A stretch of DNA of 64,000 bases from Bradyrhizobium sp. LHD-71 (lineage in GTDB: Bacteria > Pseudomonadota > Alphaproteobacteria > Rhizobiales > Xanthobacteraceae): contig NZ_JAVIFX010000016.1 in the NCBI RefSeq assembly GCF_031157255.1, forward strand, positions 114,359 to 178,358, given 5' to 3'. Of the stretch, positions 35,040 through 43,992 are shown piece by piece. The notes beneath the pieces were generated by a model, which did no database searches, was not told the origin of the DNA, and saw nothing but the letters and a program-made list of their open reading frames with translations. The translations under genes were made by a program, and so were the position numbers. The number at the start of each line of letters is the position of its first letter. Position 1 is the stretch's first letter.

Positions 35040-36032
35040 GTGCGGCACGACAAGACCGAAGCATTTGGACGCCAGCAATTCTTGCGATGGCTACCAGATC
35101 CGCGTCACACCATCCATGTCAGTTGTTGGTGCCAGGAGCGCACTTCGGCCCGATCAAATTCTCGGCACAGATTCGGTGCGTGGCTTGAGCGGGAGGGTCA
35201 TGAGCAGTTCGTCTTTCCGACCCAATCCAATCGTCTTGCGCTTGGCATCATCGGCGTGCTCTCGCTAGCCGCCTACACGACGTGGTTGGTCGCACTGACA
35301 CCCACCGAGCGCTCCCTCTGGATTATCCTCGCGATCCTCGCCGCGGCACTCGTATCGAGGATTGCGGGTTTCGCCTTCTCCGCCATCTGCGGCGCGATGC
35401 TCTTCCACCTGATCGACGACCCGGTCCGAGCCGTGCAGATCATGATGATCTGCAGTGTCGGCGGTCAATCCCTGATGGTGTGGGCTTTGCGGCACGAAAT
35501 CCCTTGGCGCACTCTGTCGATCTTTCTCCTCGGCGCCGCGCTCGGATTGCCGCTCGGTATCTTCGTCCTGCTCCATACCCGGCCCGCCCTGTACGGCCAA
35601 GTTGTCGGCGCTTTCCTGGTTCTCTACGCCGTTTTCATGATCTTGCGCCGTCCCATGATCGTGAGGCGCCAGAGCGTATTTCTCGATGCTGCGGCGGGCT
35701 TTCTCGGTGGAGTCACCGGAGGCGCGGCCGCCTTTCCCGGTGCCTTCGTCACGATCTGGTGTGGCTTCAAGGGCTGGTCCAAAGAGAAGCAACGCGGGCT
35801 TTACCAGCCCTTCATTCTGATCGTGCAGCTCGCTGCCATCGCTTTCATATCGTTGCCGGGCCTCGCCTCTCGAAGCCACGCTTCGTTCGACTTCGCCGGA
35901 GTGGCCTATCTGCCGGCAATGTTGCTCGGCTCGACCTTCGGCTTGGTCTTCTTCAATCGGCTCAATGACCGGCAGTTCGCACTGACGGTCAACCTCCTGC
36001 TTGTCATGTCCGGCCTGAGCTTCTTTGTCTAA
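35040..36032 (+). CDS. TSUP (TauE/SafE/YfcA) family membrane transporter
   Basis: The open frame encodes up to 330 residues with about eight hydrophobic segments: 'ALGIIGVLSLAAYTTWLVAL', 'LWIILAILAAALVSRIAGFA', 'VGAFLVLYAVFMILRRPMIV', 'GFLGGVTGGAAAFPGAFVTI' and others. The glycine-rich 'GFLGGVTGGAAAFPG' repeat is the TSUP hallmark, in a family that exports sulfite, sulfonates or organic acids. The start is unclear. The first 60 residues of the frame (GTG 35040) look non-coding, and a well-placed GGGAGGG-ATG at 35199 is in another frame, so a frameshift near the 5' end is possible. Confidence 0.8.
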   Translation: MRHDKTEAFGRQQFLRWLPDPRHTIHVSCWCQERTSARSNSRHRFGAWLEREGHEQFVFPTQSNRLALGIIGVLSLAAYTTWLVALTPTERSLWIILAILAAALVSRIAGFAFSAICGAMLFHLIDDPVRAVQIMMICSVGGQSLMVWALRHEIPWRTLSIFLLGAALGLPLGIFVLLHTRPALYGQVVGAFLVLYAVFMILRRPMIVRRQSVFLDAAAGFLGGVTGGAAAFPGAFVTIWCGFKGWSKEKQRGLYQPFILIVQLAAIAFISLPGLASRSHASFDFAGVAYLPAMLLGSTFGLVFFNRLNDRQFALTVNLLLVMSGLSFFV

Positions 36033-36162
36033 GCATGCTGGTCGGAGAGCATGCATGCGCCGTGCCCTGACCATTGTCCCAACCGGATTGGCGATCGGGC
36101 ACGCCGGCTTGGCCGAAACCCCTGGGCACGGCTTGATGTGACCGTCAGGCCGGGCTGCCAGG

Positions 36163-36450
36163 ATGCCGTTCGCTCGTCGCCACGAGGGGATTACCAAGTC
36201 TGCCGAGGCCGCGTTTTGCAGTGGTATGATCGACGCCCTTCTCTATGTCGGCGAGCTGCTTCCTCCGGACCATTGCTACTCGGTGCCCCTCGACATGCGT
36301 CGGCAGCGCTGTCCTTTTCCAAGCCAATGTGCCGCGATCAGAGTGACAGCGCGCGAACTCGCAATCTGGATTCGCTCCGACTCCGCGCATGCGATTTACG
36401 GCTCGCTGGGAGCAGGCACTGCCTCCAGTCTCGCGGGCGAAAGGAAGTAA
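36163..36450 (+). pseudogene. Possible Rap1a/Tai-like fragment
   Basis: The frame begins 'TKSAEAAFCSGMIDALLYVG' and 'ELLPPDHCYSVPLDMRRQ', with two Cys spaced as in small secreted Rap1a/Tai-type proteins (FC-X-G, then C-X-P). After about residue 50 the sequence no longer fits, and no signal peptide precedes it. It could equally be a chance frame; I call it a degraded fragment with low confidence. Confidence 0.3.
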
Positions 36451-36563
36451 CCGGATGAAGTGACGTGCGTCGGATGTTGCGCGATGCCCGGCGCGGGGCG
36501 GCGGCACCCGCAGCCGCGATCCTCATGGCAAGGCGGGACGGGCAGGGCGGATGCCCAGCGCCA

Positions 36564-38132
36564 CTACCTTTCTGGCAGTCCTGATTTGCGCAACCCTTCC
36601 ACGAAATGGAGCAGTACGCCCTGTTCCATTTCGGGATTGTTAGCGATGAATGACTTTATGGAATGGTCGGGTTTGATGGCGAGTATCCTCTCGACCATGC
36701 ATGCTGCTTCCTGATGCCGGCCCAGCTGGCCATAACTTGCCGCGACATTCTCGAGCACCGAGACAAGAGGATTCTGGAGACGCTTGCCAAGCCGGATTGC
36801 CTCCTCATACTGACGCGCGTTGTAGTAGGCCCGGTCCAGCGCCCGGATATACCAGTCAGGATGAAAGCGTTTGAGTGTCATCGCCCGCTGGATCTGGGGC
36901 ACGGCTTGATCCGCGCGGCCCGACAGGGAGAGGAACTCCCCCCACTCGGCCAACGTGCCCGGATTGTTCTGGTTGAGATCAAGCGCGCGCTCGTACTCGG
37001 CCATCGCGACGTCAGAATCGCCGCGCTGTCGAAGAACGGCTCCGAGCACCCAGTGACCCCTGTAGTCCATGGGATCCAGTTCAACGGACGTCCGTGCTTC
37101 CTTGTGCGCCAGGTCAAGGGACTGCGCACGGCACTCAGGCCTGAAGAACTGGGCATCACACAAGTGGACCCGTGCCAGCAATGAGTGCGCGGCGACACTG
37201 CCGGGATCGAGCACGAGGAACCTTTCCAGGAGAGCCCGGGCCTGTTCGTTGGCCATCCTGTTGAACTTGTAGTACTCGGCCTCGGACCGATAGTACAGAT
37301 CGCGCGCCGTCAGCGCATCGGGCGACTTTCGCATCGCACGCTGCTGCTCGGCCTTGTTGAGCGGACTACCTACGCCAATAAACGAACCGACGATCATCAT
37401 CCTGATGTCGTCGCGAGCCGCAGGCAGATCGACCGGGTTGATGTCGAAGCGTTCGGCCCAGAGCTGCGTTCCCGAGATTGCCTCGGTGAGTTGCGCCGTG
37501 ATCCGCAGCCTTTCGCAGGTCTCTTCCAGACTGCCCTCGAGCACGTATTGAACGTCGAGTTCCCTCGCCATTCCGCGAAGGTCGAAGGGTTGTTGGTGGT
37601 ACGTGGCCGTCGAGCTATGGCCGACGACGCGCAACGAGGGGAACTTGGACAGGTCAATGATCAAGTCCCCGACGATGCCGTCGATGAAAGACGTCAGCCC
37701 GGAAGCCACGCTCAAGTTTCTGAAGGGCAATACGGCGAGGGACATCCTGTCGTTCGCGGACGATATCTTGCCCGCCTGGCCATCCACGCCCTCGACGTCG
37801 GCGACGAAGCGGAAGCCCCGCCGAGGGATCGTGCGGATGATCTTCTGGGACCGTCCATCATCGCCAACCGCCCTGCGCGCGGCTTTGATCCGGCTTTCAA
37901 CGGTGGCATCCGACACGAAGCGGCCGTTCCACACCGCCGTGACGAGATCGTCCTTGCTGACGACGCGCGCGCGGTTCTCGACAAGAAACAACAAGGTGTC
38001 GAACACCTGCGGCTCGAGCCGCCGCAGCGCCTGGCCAAAGCGCAGTTCCCGGCGAACCGGGTCGAGTTGATAGTCGCCGATGCGGTACGAGAATGTGTGT
38101 GATTCCATCGAACTGGGGCCCATCCCGAACAA
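36564..38132 (-). CDS. CadC-like regulator: OmpR-type winged helix, TolB-like domain and TPR repeats
   Basis: 522 residues (start 38132 or the ATG at 38108). Residues about 12-110 form an OmpR/PhoB-type winged helix ('YQLDPVRRELRFGQALRRLE', 'RTIPRRGFRFVADV'). Residues about 130-235 form the TolB-like or cyclase-associated module ('MSLAVLPFRNLSVASGLTSF', 'YVLEGSLEETCERLRITAQL'), and residues 280-500 contain TPR-type helical repeats ('AMAEYERALDLNQNNPGTLA'). Many rhizobial relatives have this layout, some with an adenylate-cyclase domain. No receiver domain or membrane segment is present, so it probably senses a cytoplasmic partner. It is divergent from the LuxR-type gene. Confidence 0.9.
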   Translation of the reverse strand: MFGMGPSSMESHTFSYRIGDYQLDPVRRELRFGQALRRLEPQVFDTLLFLVENRARVVSKDDLVTAVWNGRFVSDATVESRIKAARRAVGDDGRSQKIIRTIPRRGFRFVADVEGVDGQAGKISSANDRMSLAVLPFRNLSVASGLTSFIDGIVGDLIIDLSKFPSLRVVGHSSTATYHQQPFDLRGMARELDVQYVLEGSLEETCERLRITAQLTEAISGTQLWAERFDINPVDLPAARDDIRMMIVGSFIGVGSPLNKAEQQRAMRKSPDALTARDLYYRSEAEYYKFNRMANEQARALLERFLVLDPGSVAAHSLLARVHLCDAQFFRPECRAQSLDLAHKEARTSVELDPMDYRGHWVLGAVLRQRGDSDVAMAEYERALDLNQNNPGTLAEWGEFLSLSGRADQAVPQIQRAMTLKRFHPDWYIRALDRAYYNARQYEEAIRLGKRLQNPLVSVLENVAASYGQLGRHQEAACMVERILAIKPDHSIKSFIANNPEMEQGVLLHFVEGLRKSGLPER

Positions 38133-38272
38133 GTGCGGACAGGTACTTTGCCAGTGTCGGCGCGGGACGCCTACGGAAAAATCCGGCGTTTCTCCGGTGT
38201 CTCTACGGCAGTCCTTCAGGGCGGCCGGGGCGCGGTGGGCCTATCCTTAGCGCATAGTCAGAGGAAGAACAT

Positions 38273-39346
38273 ATGCCGGAGGTTGCTGTCGCCGACGATG
38301 ATGTGATTGGTCTTGGTAAGAAACTAGACCAGTTCAGTGAGATGTTGACACCCAAAGAGCAACTTATCCTTTATGCCATGATCAAGGCGGCCGGGCGACA
38401 GTTTCTGCCATCCGCGCCTGCGAAGGCGCCGGTGACTCCTCCACCGAAGCAGACCCTGCCCAAGTTAAGCAACGCATTCGATGCCGCCTTCCTTCCCGGA
38501 AGGGCCGCGGAATTCGGGAACCAGAGTGAGTCTAGCATCGGCCCTGTCGGTATCTCGGGTGGCGTGATCGATACGATGAATGTCATCCTCGTGCGTGATT
38601 TAAGGACGATGGGCGTGATGGGGTTCGGGCGGCACCGTGAGGCCGGCCCCATCGGTGAGCACGAAATTGCCACGACGCAGCTGCTCATCCCAGATCTCCA
38701 GCGTGCCGCCGCTATCAGCGGGTTGCTCGACGTCAGGACGATGGCCGTCGCCACGTTCGAAACCGTGCTCGATACCTTGGCAGTGCCGGTCGTGCTCACC
38801 GGTCCCCAGCTTCAGATCGTCCATGCCAACCGCGCCGCGCGCGCCTTACTTGCCGAAGGTGACCTTCTCCGATCACGCAACAATATGCTGACCGCACAAT
38901 CAAGTGGCGTCGGTGCGGCCCTCGCCGCAGCGGTGTCCCAGGCAGTCGAAAACGAGAGCGCTATCGGCCGCAAAGGCATCGGCGTGCCCGCACGGACGGC
39001 CCAGGGTGACGCGCGTGTGCTGCACGTCCTGCCGCTCCGCTATGGAGTGATGCGGCCAAATGTGGCGCCGAACGCCGTCGCAGCGATCTTCATCGCCCCG
39101 GCAACGCATCCCCCTCGCGCACCAAGCGAAGTGGTTGCTGCCCTGTTCGACCTGACGGCTGCCGAAGTTCGTGTCTTCGAGCACATCACCGCAGGGCGGA
39201 CGATGACCGAAACAGCCGAGGCGCTGGGCGTCGGTATTAGCACGGTCAAGACCCACCTGGTGCGACTGTTCGACAAGGTCGGCGTCCATCGCCAGGCCGA
39301 CCTTGTCGCTCTCGGCGCGTCGTTCGCGCTGCCTATCGAAACGTGA
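38273..39346 (+). CDS. LuxR-type regulator with PAS-like domain and atypical N-terminus
   Basis: 357 residues. The C-terminal LuxR/FixJ helix-turn-helix is clear ('LFDLTAAEVRVFEHITAGRT', 'TETAEALGVGISTVKTHLVR'). The middle ('LDTLAVPVVLTGPQLQIVHA') is the PAS-like core typical of a LuxR group that usually has about 100 extra N-terminal residues. Here residues 1-75 ('LDQFSEMLTPKEQLILYAMI' followed by a proline-rich stretch) do not fit that group and look joined on. An ATG at 38273 has a GAGGAAG site. Whether the fusion works is open. It is divergent from the CadC-like gene. Confidence 0.85.
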   Translation: MPEVAVADDDVIGLGKKLDQFSEMLTPKEQLILYAMIKAAGRQFLPSAPAKAPVTPPPKQTLPKLSNAFDAAFLPGRAAEFGNQSESSIGPVGISGGVIDTMNVILVRDLRTMGVMGFGRHREAGPIGEHEIATTQLLIPDLQRAAAISGLLDVRTMAVATFETVLDTLAVPVVLTGPQLQIVHANRAARALLAEGDLLRSRNNMLTAQSSGVGAALAAAVSQAVENESAIGRKGIGVPARTAQGDARVLHVLPLRYGVMRPNVAPNAVAAIFIAPATHPPRAPSEVVAALFDLTAAEVRVFEHITAGRTMTETAEALGVGISTVKTHLVRLFDKVGVHRQADLVALGASFALPIET

Positions 39347-39495
39347 GCGATGCGCCGAGCGCCTGCGGTACGCGCTTCAAGGCAATGTCGTTGACGTAGC
39401 TGTCGACCGACAGCAGAACGGCGCTCGGCAACACGATCTCGATCGTGCCGGGCGTGGGATGCAATGCGGCGATAGCAGTATTGATGTTCGAGGGT
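39334..39495 (-). pseudogene. Possible C-terminal remnant of IS66-type TnpA
   Basis: The minus frame reads 'PGTIEIVLPSAVLLSVDSYV' and 'NDIALKRVPQALGASLTFR' before a stop, similar to the C-terminal strand-helix of IS66 TnpA proteins (pattern IEIVL...V....D...L.RVL..L). Only about 50 codons remain, with stops just upstream. It lies between the LuxR and amidohydrolase genes, overlapping the LuxR stop. Confidence 0.35.
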
Positions 39496-39678
39496 CGTCA
39501 ACTTCGGGCGAAGCTGGCGGCCTCAAAGCAGCGTGACGGAGGCCTCCACCGAACTCTCCCGCCGCCGATGCCGTTCGAAGATAGCCTTCTCAAAGGTTTG
39601 GCGCCGCAGCTTGCGGGAAATCCTGGTTGAAAATGGGACACCCGCGCATCATTTCCATTCCCGCCCCGGAGAAAGCCC

Positions 39679-41028
39679 ATGTCACGGCATCTTAGTTTTT
39701 TACTGCCGTTCGTCCTTCTCGCGGCGTCCATGCCGCCGCCAGCGCACGCGCAATCGCCCGTTCCTGACCTGGAGAAGGAAATCCGGCAGCGCGCGGCCGA
39801 GATCGAAAGCAAGCTGATCGCCTGGCGGCGCGACATCCACGAGCATCCGGAACTGGGCGAACAGGAAACGCGCACGTCCGCGCTCGTCGCCGCGCACCTC
39901 ACCAGCCTCGGCCTCGAGGTAAAGACCGGCGTGGCTGTCACCGGCGTGGTAGCAGTTCTGAAAGGGGCCAAGCCCGGCCCAGTAGTGGCGTTGCGCGCCG
40001 ACATGGACGCGCTGCCGGTGAAGGAGCCGCCAGGCCTTCCCTTCGCGTCCAAGGCCAAGATGAAATATCTCGGCCGCGAGGTCGATGTCATGCACGCCTG
40101 CGGACACGACGCGCATACCGCTATCCTGATGGCGACCGCGGAAGTTCTAACAGCGATGAAGGACAAGCTGCCCGGCACCATGAAATTCATCTTCCAGCCA
40201 GCCGAGGAAGGACCAAGTCTCTATCCGTTCGCCGCCGCCCTGATGGGCAAGAGCTGGGGCGCCAAGCTGATGGTCCAGCAAGGCGTACTGCAGAATCCGA
40301 AGCCGGACGCCGTTTTCGGGCTGCATGTCACCTCGGGTCTACCCGCGGGCCAGCTCGCCTATCGCGGCGGGCCGGCGAGGGCCAGCGCCGACGGACTGCG
40401 CATCAAGGTCATCGGCCGGCAGGGCCACGCCGGCTTTCCCTGGCGCGCCGTTGACCCGATCACCACCGCGTCGCAGATCGTGCTTGGCTTGCAGACGATC
40501 GTCAGCCGGCGCGCCGACTTGATGAAGTCACCGGCAGTGGTCGGCATCTCGACCATCAATGGCGGCTCGCGCGGCAACATCGTTCCCGACAGCGTCGAGA
40601 TGACCGGCACCATCCGTACATACGACCAGGGGGTGCGCAAGGGCATCCATCGTGACATCAAGCAGATCGCCGAAAATATCGCCATCAGCGCCGACGCAAA
40701 GGCCGAGGTCAATATCCTCGAAATCTACGACGCGACCCTGAACGACGAGCGCGTCACCGCGCGCATGGTGCCGGTCTTGGAGCGCGCAGCCGACGGCGAT
40801 GTGATCCTCAGTGAGCTTTCCGGCGCGGCGGACGATGTCTCGGTGTTCCTCGCTCAAGTGCCCGGGCTTTATTTCAACCTCGGTATTGTGCCGCGCAGTC
40901 AAGACTTTACCAAAGCCGCACCGAACCACAGCCCCGACTTTTTCATCGATGAGAGCGCACTCGTCGTCGGCGTGCGCGCGCTTGCGATGATGACGGTGAA
41001 CTATCTGACCTCCGAGAAAACCAATTGA
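39679..41028 (+). CDS. M20 family metallo-amidohydrolase, exported
   Basis: 449 residues with a signal peptide ('SFLLPFVLLAASMPPPAHAQ') and a GGAGAAAG site before the ATG. The catalytic domain has 'AWRRDIHEHPELGEQETRTS', 'VVALRADMDALPVKE' (metal Asp), 'MHACGHDAHTAILM' (about residues 138-151, metal-binding Cys/His), 'FQPAEEGP' (catalytic/metal Glu pair) and the lid domain 'VIGRQGHAGFPWRAVDPITT'. The family (IAA-amino-acid hydrolase, hippurate hydrolase, N-acyl-amino-acid amidohydrolase) cleaves N-acyl or N-aryl amides; an exported version would act in the periplasm. It stands alone, with no clear operon partner. Confidence 0.93.
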   Translation: MSRHLSFLLPFVLLAASMPPPAHAQSPVPDLEKEIRQRAAEIESKLIAWRRDIHEHPELGEQETRTSALVAAHLTSLGLEVKTGVAVTGVVAVLKGAKPGPVVALRADMDALPVKEPPGLPFASKAKMKYLGREVDVMHACGHDAHTAILMATAEVLTAMKDKLPGTMKFIFQPAEEGPSLYPFAAALMGKSWGAKLMVQQGVLQNPKPDAVFGLHVTSGLPAGQLAYRGGPARASADGLRIKVIGRQGHAGFPWRAVDPITTASQIVLGLQTIVSRRADLMKSPAVVGISTINGGSRGNIVPDSVEMTGTIRTYDQGVRKGIHRDIKQIAENIAISADAKAEVNILEIYDATLNDERVTARMVPVLERAADGDVILSELSGAADDVSVFLAQVPGLYFNLGIVPRSQDFTKAAPNHSPDFFIDESALVVGVRALAMMTVNYLTSEKTN

Positions 41029-41048
41029 GCGATCCAACGTGAAGAATT

Positions 41049-41411
41049 TCACTTCATGTCGGTAGGTGATCTACTTCCGGAAATGGCCCATCCTAACTGC
41101 CTTGCACTCTTTTGGTTGTGCGCCTCGATCCGTTTCGCCTCGGCTTCGTCAATGCGTGGTCGTGGAGGAACCCTGCCATTTTGATTTAGCACGAGCCGAG
41201 TGGCATGCCCGCTGGAGTCCACGTCGAAGGCAGTTTGTAGGTCGACGAGCCGGTCGCTTTCAGGAAATGCCTCTATTGTCGTTTGCCTCGTGGCCTGGAC
41301 AGACAATCGGCTCCCTTCGCGTGTGAGATTGAGGATGAACTTAGGCCCAAGTTGATAGTATCCCGTGTATCCCTCGAGCAATGCCGGATCGATCGGCACC
41401 TCGTGATGCAT
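41049..41411 (-). pseudogene. DUF3471-like C-terminal domain of a beta-lactamase-related hydrolase (detached)
   Basis: 120 residues reading 'EVPIDPALLEGYTGYYQLGP', 'KFILNLTREGSRLSVQATRQ', 'ATRLVLNQNGRVPPRPRIDE'. This is the small beta-rich domain that follows the catalytic domain in serine hydrolases of the penicillin-binding/beta-lactamase C class. No catalytic part precedes it on this strand. Instead a middle segment of the same sort of protein starts immediately beside it on the opposite strand, so the two look like an inverted broken gene. Confidence 0.7.
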
Positions 41412-41412
41412 C

Positions 41413-41550
41413 TTGGGAATACCAAACTGGAGGGCAGCAAGTTCGCGTCCGATCTTCTCCGCGGTCTATCCCGACGACAAGCTGTCCATCATCATTCTTT
41501 CCAATATCGAAAATGCTCCGGGCGTGCAGTCGCGAGCTGCTTCACAATCC
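41413..41550 (+). pseudogene. Middle fragment of a beta-lactamase-related serine hydrolase
   Basis: In frame with the following Bug gene the codons read 'FSAVYPDDKLSIIILSNIEN', a hallmark strand (YPDDKLTVVVLSN in the family) just ahead of the DUF3471 domain. There is no start codon of its own with a ribosome site, and neither catalytic motif is present. It abuts the detached C-terminal domain on the minus strand at 41411/41413, pointing to a local inversion. Confidence 0.6.
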
Positions 41551-41628
41551 ATACGCAGGCCACTACAGTTGTTGCGGCGACACTGTCTACAATCGAACAC
41601 TAAAATAAGAACACGGAGGATCCGACAG

Positions 41629-42618
41629 ATGGCTAAGCGCATGAATCGTAGGGCACTTATTGCAACAGGAACGGCGATCGCCAGTTCGGCTTTGCTCGGC
41701 TGGCGAGCTTCTGCGCAAGCCGGGTGGCCAACAAAACCCGTGCGGGTCGTGTGCGGTTATCCGCCAGGCGGCTCGACCGATGTCGTGGCAAGAGCATACT
41801 CGGCGTTTCTCAGCCGTCACTTTGGTCAGCCCTTTGTCGTTGAGAACAAAGGCGGTGGCTCCGGGACTGTCGGCGCCCTCGACGTCAAGCAAGCACGACC
41901 CGATGGCTACACCCTCATGGCCTCCATCTCGACAACGATGATTCAGAATCGCGTTACGATGAAGAATCTATCCTACGATCCTGAGAGGGATTTCGAAATC
42001 GTAACGATCGTTGCTGGTAGTGGTAGTTTGGTTGTCGTACAGCCCGACACCGGCATCAGCAACCTGAAAGAGTTTGTGGAGTTCGCAAAGAAAGCCGACA
42101 AGCTTAGCATGGCTACATATGCCATCGGTTCGACGCCACACTTGGTGGCTTCAGAGCTCAATCAGCAGTACGGATTGAAAATCGAGCCCATCCATTATCG
42201 TGGCGAAGCTCCCATGTGGTCCGATTTCATGGCTGGTTCAACCGACATTGGGGTCGGCAGCACGGCTCCGACGTTGCCGGTTTTACAAGCCGGGCGGGGC
42301 AAGCTGATTGCTTCGGTGGGAACAAGAAATCGCGCCTTTCCCGACGTCCCGACTTTGGCTGAGCAGGGCCTTAAACCGCAGGCGTCGCATATTCGTGGCT
42401 ATGTTGGGTTCTGGGCACCGGCCCAAACACCCGAAGATATACTCGAAAAGCTCTCTGAAGCATTGGTTCTGGGCGGCAAAGATTCGCGTGTTCAGCAGGC
42501 GACCGAGCAGTTTCATCTGGATCCTGCCATTCCGGCCGCAAATGCGAAAAAGAGGTTCACCGATGACTCGGCTGCACTAATTGCAGCCTTGAAACAACTT
42601 AACATTCAACCAGAGTAG
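41629..42618 (+). CDS. Bug-type (TctC) periplasmic solute receptor
   Basis: 329 residues from ATG 41629 (GGAGGATC upstream); the longer open frame upstream belongs to the hydrolase fragment. A twin-arginine-like or Sec signal ('RMNRRALIATGTAIASSALL') ends near 'ASAQA', followed by 'PVRVVCGYPPGGSTDVVARA', 'GQPFVVENKGGGSGTVGALD', 'ARPDGYTLMASI' and 'LSYDPERDFEIV', the Bug landmarks. There is no neighbouring transporter or enzyme to indicate the ligand; surrounding DNA is rearranged, so the gene may have been separated from its partners. Confidence 0.9.
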   Translation: MAKRMNRRALIATGTAIASSALLGWRASAQAGWPTKPVRVVCGYPPGGSTDVVARAYSAFLSRHFGQPFVVENKGGGSGTVGALDVKQARPDGYTLMASISTTMIQNRVTMKNLSYDPERDFEIVTIVAGSGSLVVVQPDTGISNLKEFVEFAKKADKLSMATYAIGSTPHLVASELNQQYGLKIEPIHYRGEAPMWSDFMAGSTDIGVGSTAPTLPVLQAGRGKLIASVGTRNRAFPDVPTLAEQGLKPQASHIRGYVGFWAPAQTPEDILEKLSEALVLGGKDSRVQQATEQFHLDPAIPAANAKKRFTDDSAALIAALKQLNIQPE

Positions 42619-43210
42619 ACGCCCTGGGCACCACGTTCGTACCTGTGCCGGACGGCAAGGGCGGCATGACCTTCAAGGCGAACAACAAGACTGTCGACTT
42701 CAGTGAGCTCGGCGTGCGCTTCAAGCTTCAAGGCGCCGTCAGCGAACGCTGCCGACGAGGAGTTCCACGTCCCAGTGTTGAGGGTCGCTTGGCTGTCGCG
42801 CGGCACGACGCCCGCGATCCTCACCTGAAGATTGCTGCTTGGCGCGATCGCCACTGCAAGCTTTATGATCTCCGAATGTCTGCTCTTGGCCTTAGCCGAC
42901 GCTTGGCTTCGAGCTAACAATGTCCGTTCATGAGGCCAAAGCGGACCTCGCCGATGTTTGGGTGATGTTAGGAGGACCGCGGCGGACCCGGAACTCGATA
43001 TGTTGGATCTCGGTTCGCCCGAGTCTACGCGCCGAACAAGGCGGCAATGACATGCAACTGGTGTTGCTACCTCTGGAGTCCGGAAAATAAGATAGTCTGA
43101 AAGCAAGAGGATACCTGCGCACCGATTTTGCACTGAGCGGACATTTCGTCGATCGTGATGGATGCCCGTAGCGCTGAGGAAGGAGATGAGCAGACCCGCC
43201 ACTTCCAACG
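42619..43210. other. Gene fragments and a dispersed short repeat
   Basis: Just after the Bug gene a frame reads 'TTFVPVPDGKGGMTFKANNK' and 'TVDFSELGVRFKLQG' (42634-42735), which looks like a real protein piece of unknown family. Around 42878-42945 the sequence contains two copies of a short motif with ATGTC(T/C)G...GCC or GCGGAC spacing; similar small repeats are scattered in Bradyrhizobium-like genomes, and a third partial copy lies near 21600-21617. No intact gene is seen. Confidence 0.35.
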
Positions 43211-43609
43211 GTGAACCTTGCGGATGTAATCTTGAATCTGATGGACGAGAACAATCCGAGCGGCGAAATTTCACGGATCGAAGCGCGATTTGAGGAACTT
43301 GCCGAAGTTTCCGAGGGATGCCGAAAACTCATAATGTTTTCCAAAGCGGCAATCGCCGGCGGCGTCGTATTGCTGCTCGTTACTATACTCGGCCTATTCG
43401 GATTCAATCAGGTCGCTGCCATCGCATCGATCGCTGTGGTGTTAGGCGGGATTGTGTCGCTCGGATCGAATGTCGGCACGTTGCGACAGACGATGGCCGC
43501 CATGAGCGCTGCTGAAGTGCACCGTTCGGAACTGATCAGCAGGAACGATCTTCAAGTGGTTGGTGAAAGTGTACAGCCCGCCGAGTTTTTGTCTTCACCG
43601 TTCCGCTAG
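43211..43609 (+). CDS. Small hypothetical membrane protein with two transmembrane segments
   Basis: 132 residues from GTG 43211. The N-terminal 35 residues are charged and helical ('EISRIEARFEELAEVSEGCR'), then come 'AAIAGGVVLLLVTILGLFGF' and 'VAAIASIAVVLGGIVSLGSN' as two membrane helices in a hairpin, and a polar tail ('AEVHRSELISRNDLQVVG'). The ordered layout and balanced composition suggest a real protein, and similar ones occur in rhizobia. Function unknown. Confidence 0.65.
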   Translation: MNLADVILNLMDENNPSGEISRIEARFEELAEVSEGCRKLIMFSKAAIAGGVVLLLVTILGLFGFNQVAAIASIAVVLGGIVSLGSNVGTLRQTMAAMSAAEVHRSELISRNDLQVVGESVQPAEFLSSPFR

Positions 43610-43992
43610 AAGTGGGGCAGTAGGTCGATGTTTGAAGGCGCAAAGCGCGCGAACACGTTCTAAGGCTAGGACAAAAATTCACGCCCGCGCCGAGAATGCA
43701 TGGGATTCGAACTCGGCGGAAATCTCTAGGACTTCAATGCGTTGATCTTCGTTCAACCCTCGCCGCAACAACTCTCTATCCGGCTAAGGTACGGGTGCGT
43801 TGCGACAGATCTAGCGGATCGGACGGGTCTGGGCAATTGGCGAGTTGGAAGAAGCAAGGCCCATAGAGGCAAAGGTCACACGTTCGAGTCGCGATGACAT
43901 TGCAGATCTGTGACTTCGCCCATGGATTTGACGGCGGCAAGGGCATAGGGTTTCAAGAGTTGTTCGCTCTGGAGAACAGCCTTGCCGGTACC
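43610..43992. other. No gene recognised
   Basis: About 380 bp between the small membrane protein and the insertion element. It contains phrases that recall a tRNA T-arm (GTTCGAGTC near 43882) but no cloverleaf can be formed. Nothing else is recognised. Confidence 0.45.

Noticed and set aside
43875..43905. A tRNA-like T-arm (GTTCGAGTC) before the insertion element
   Set aside because: No acceptor, D or anticodon stems could be built on either side, so not called as tRNA or attachment site.
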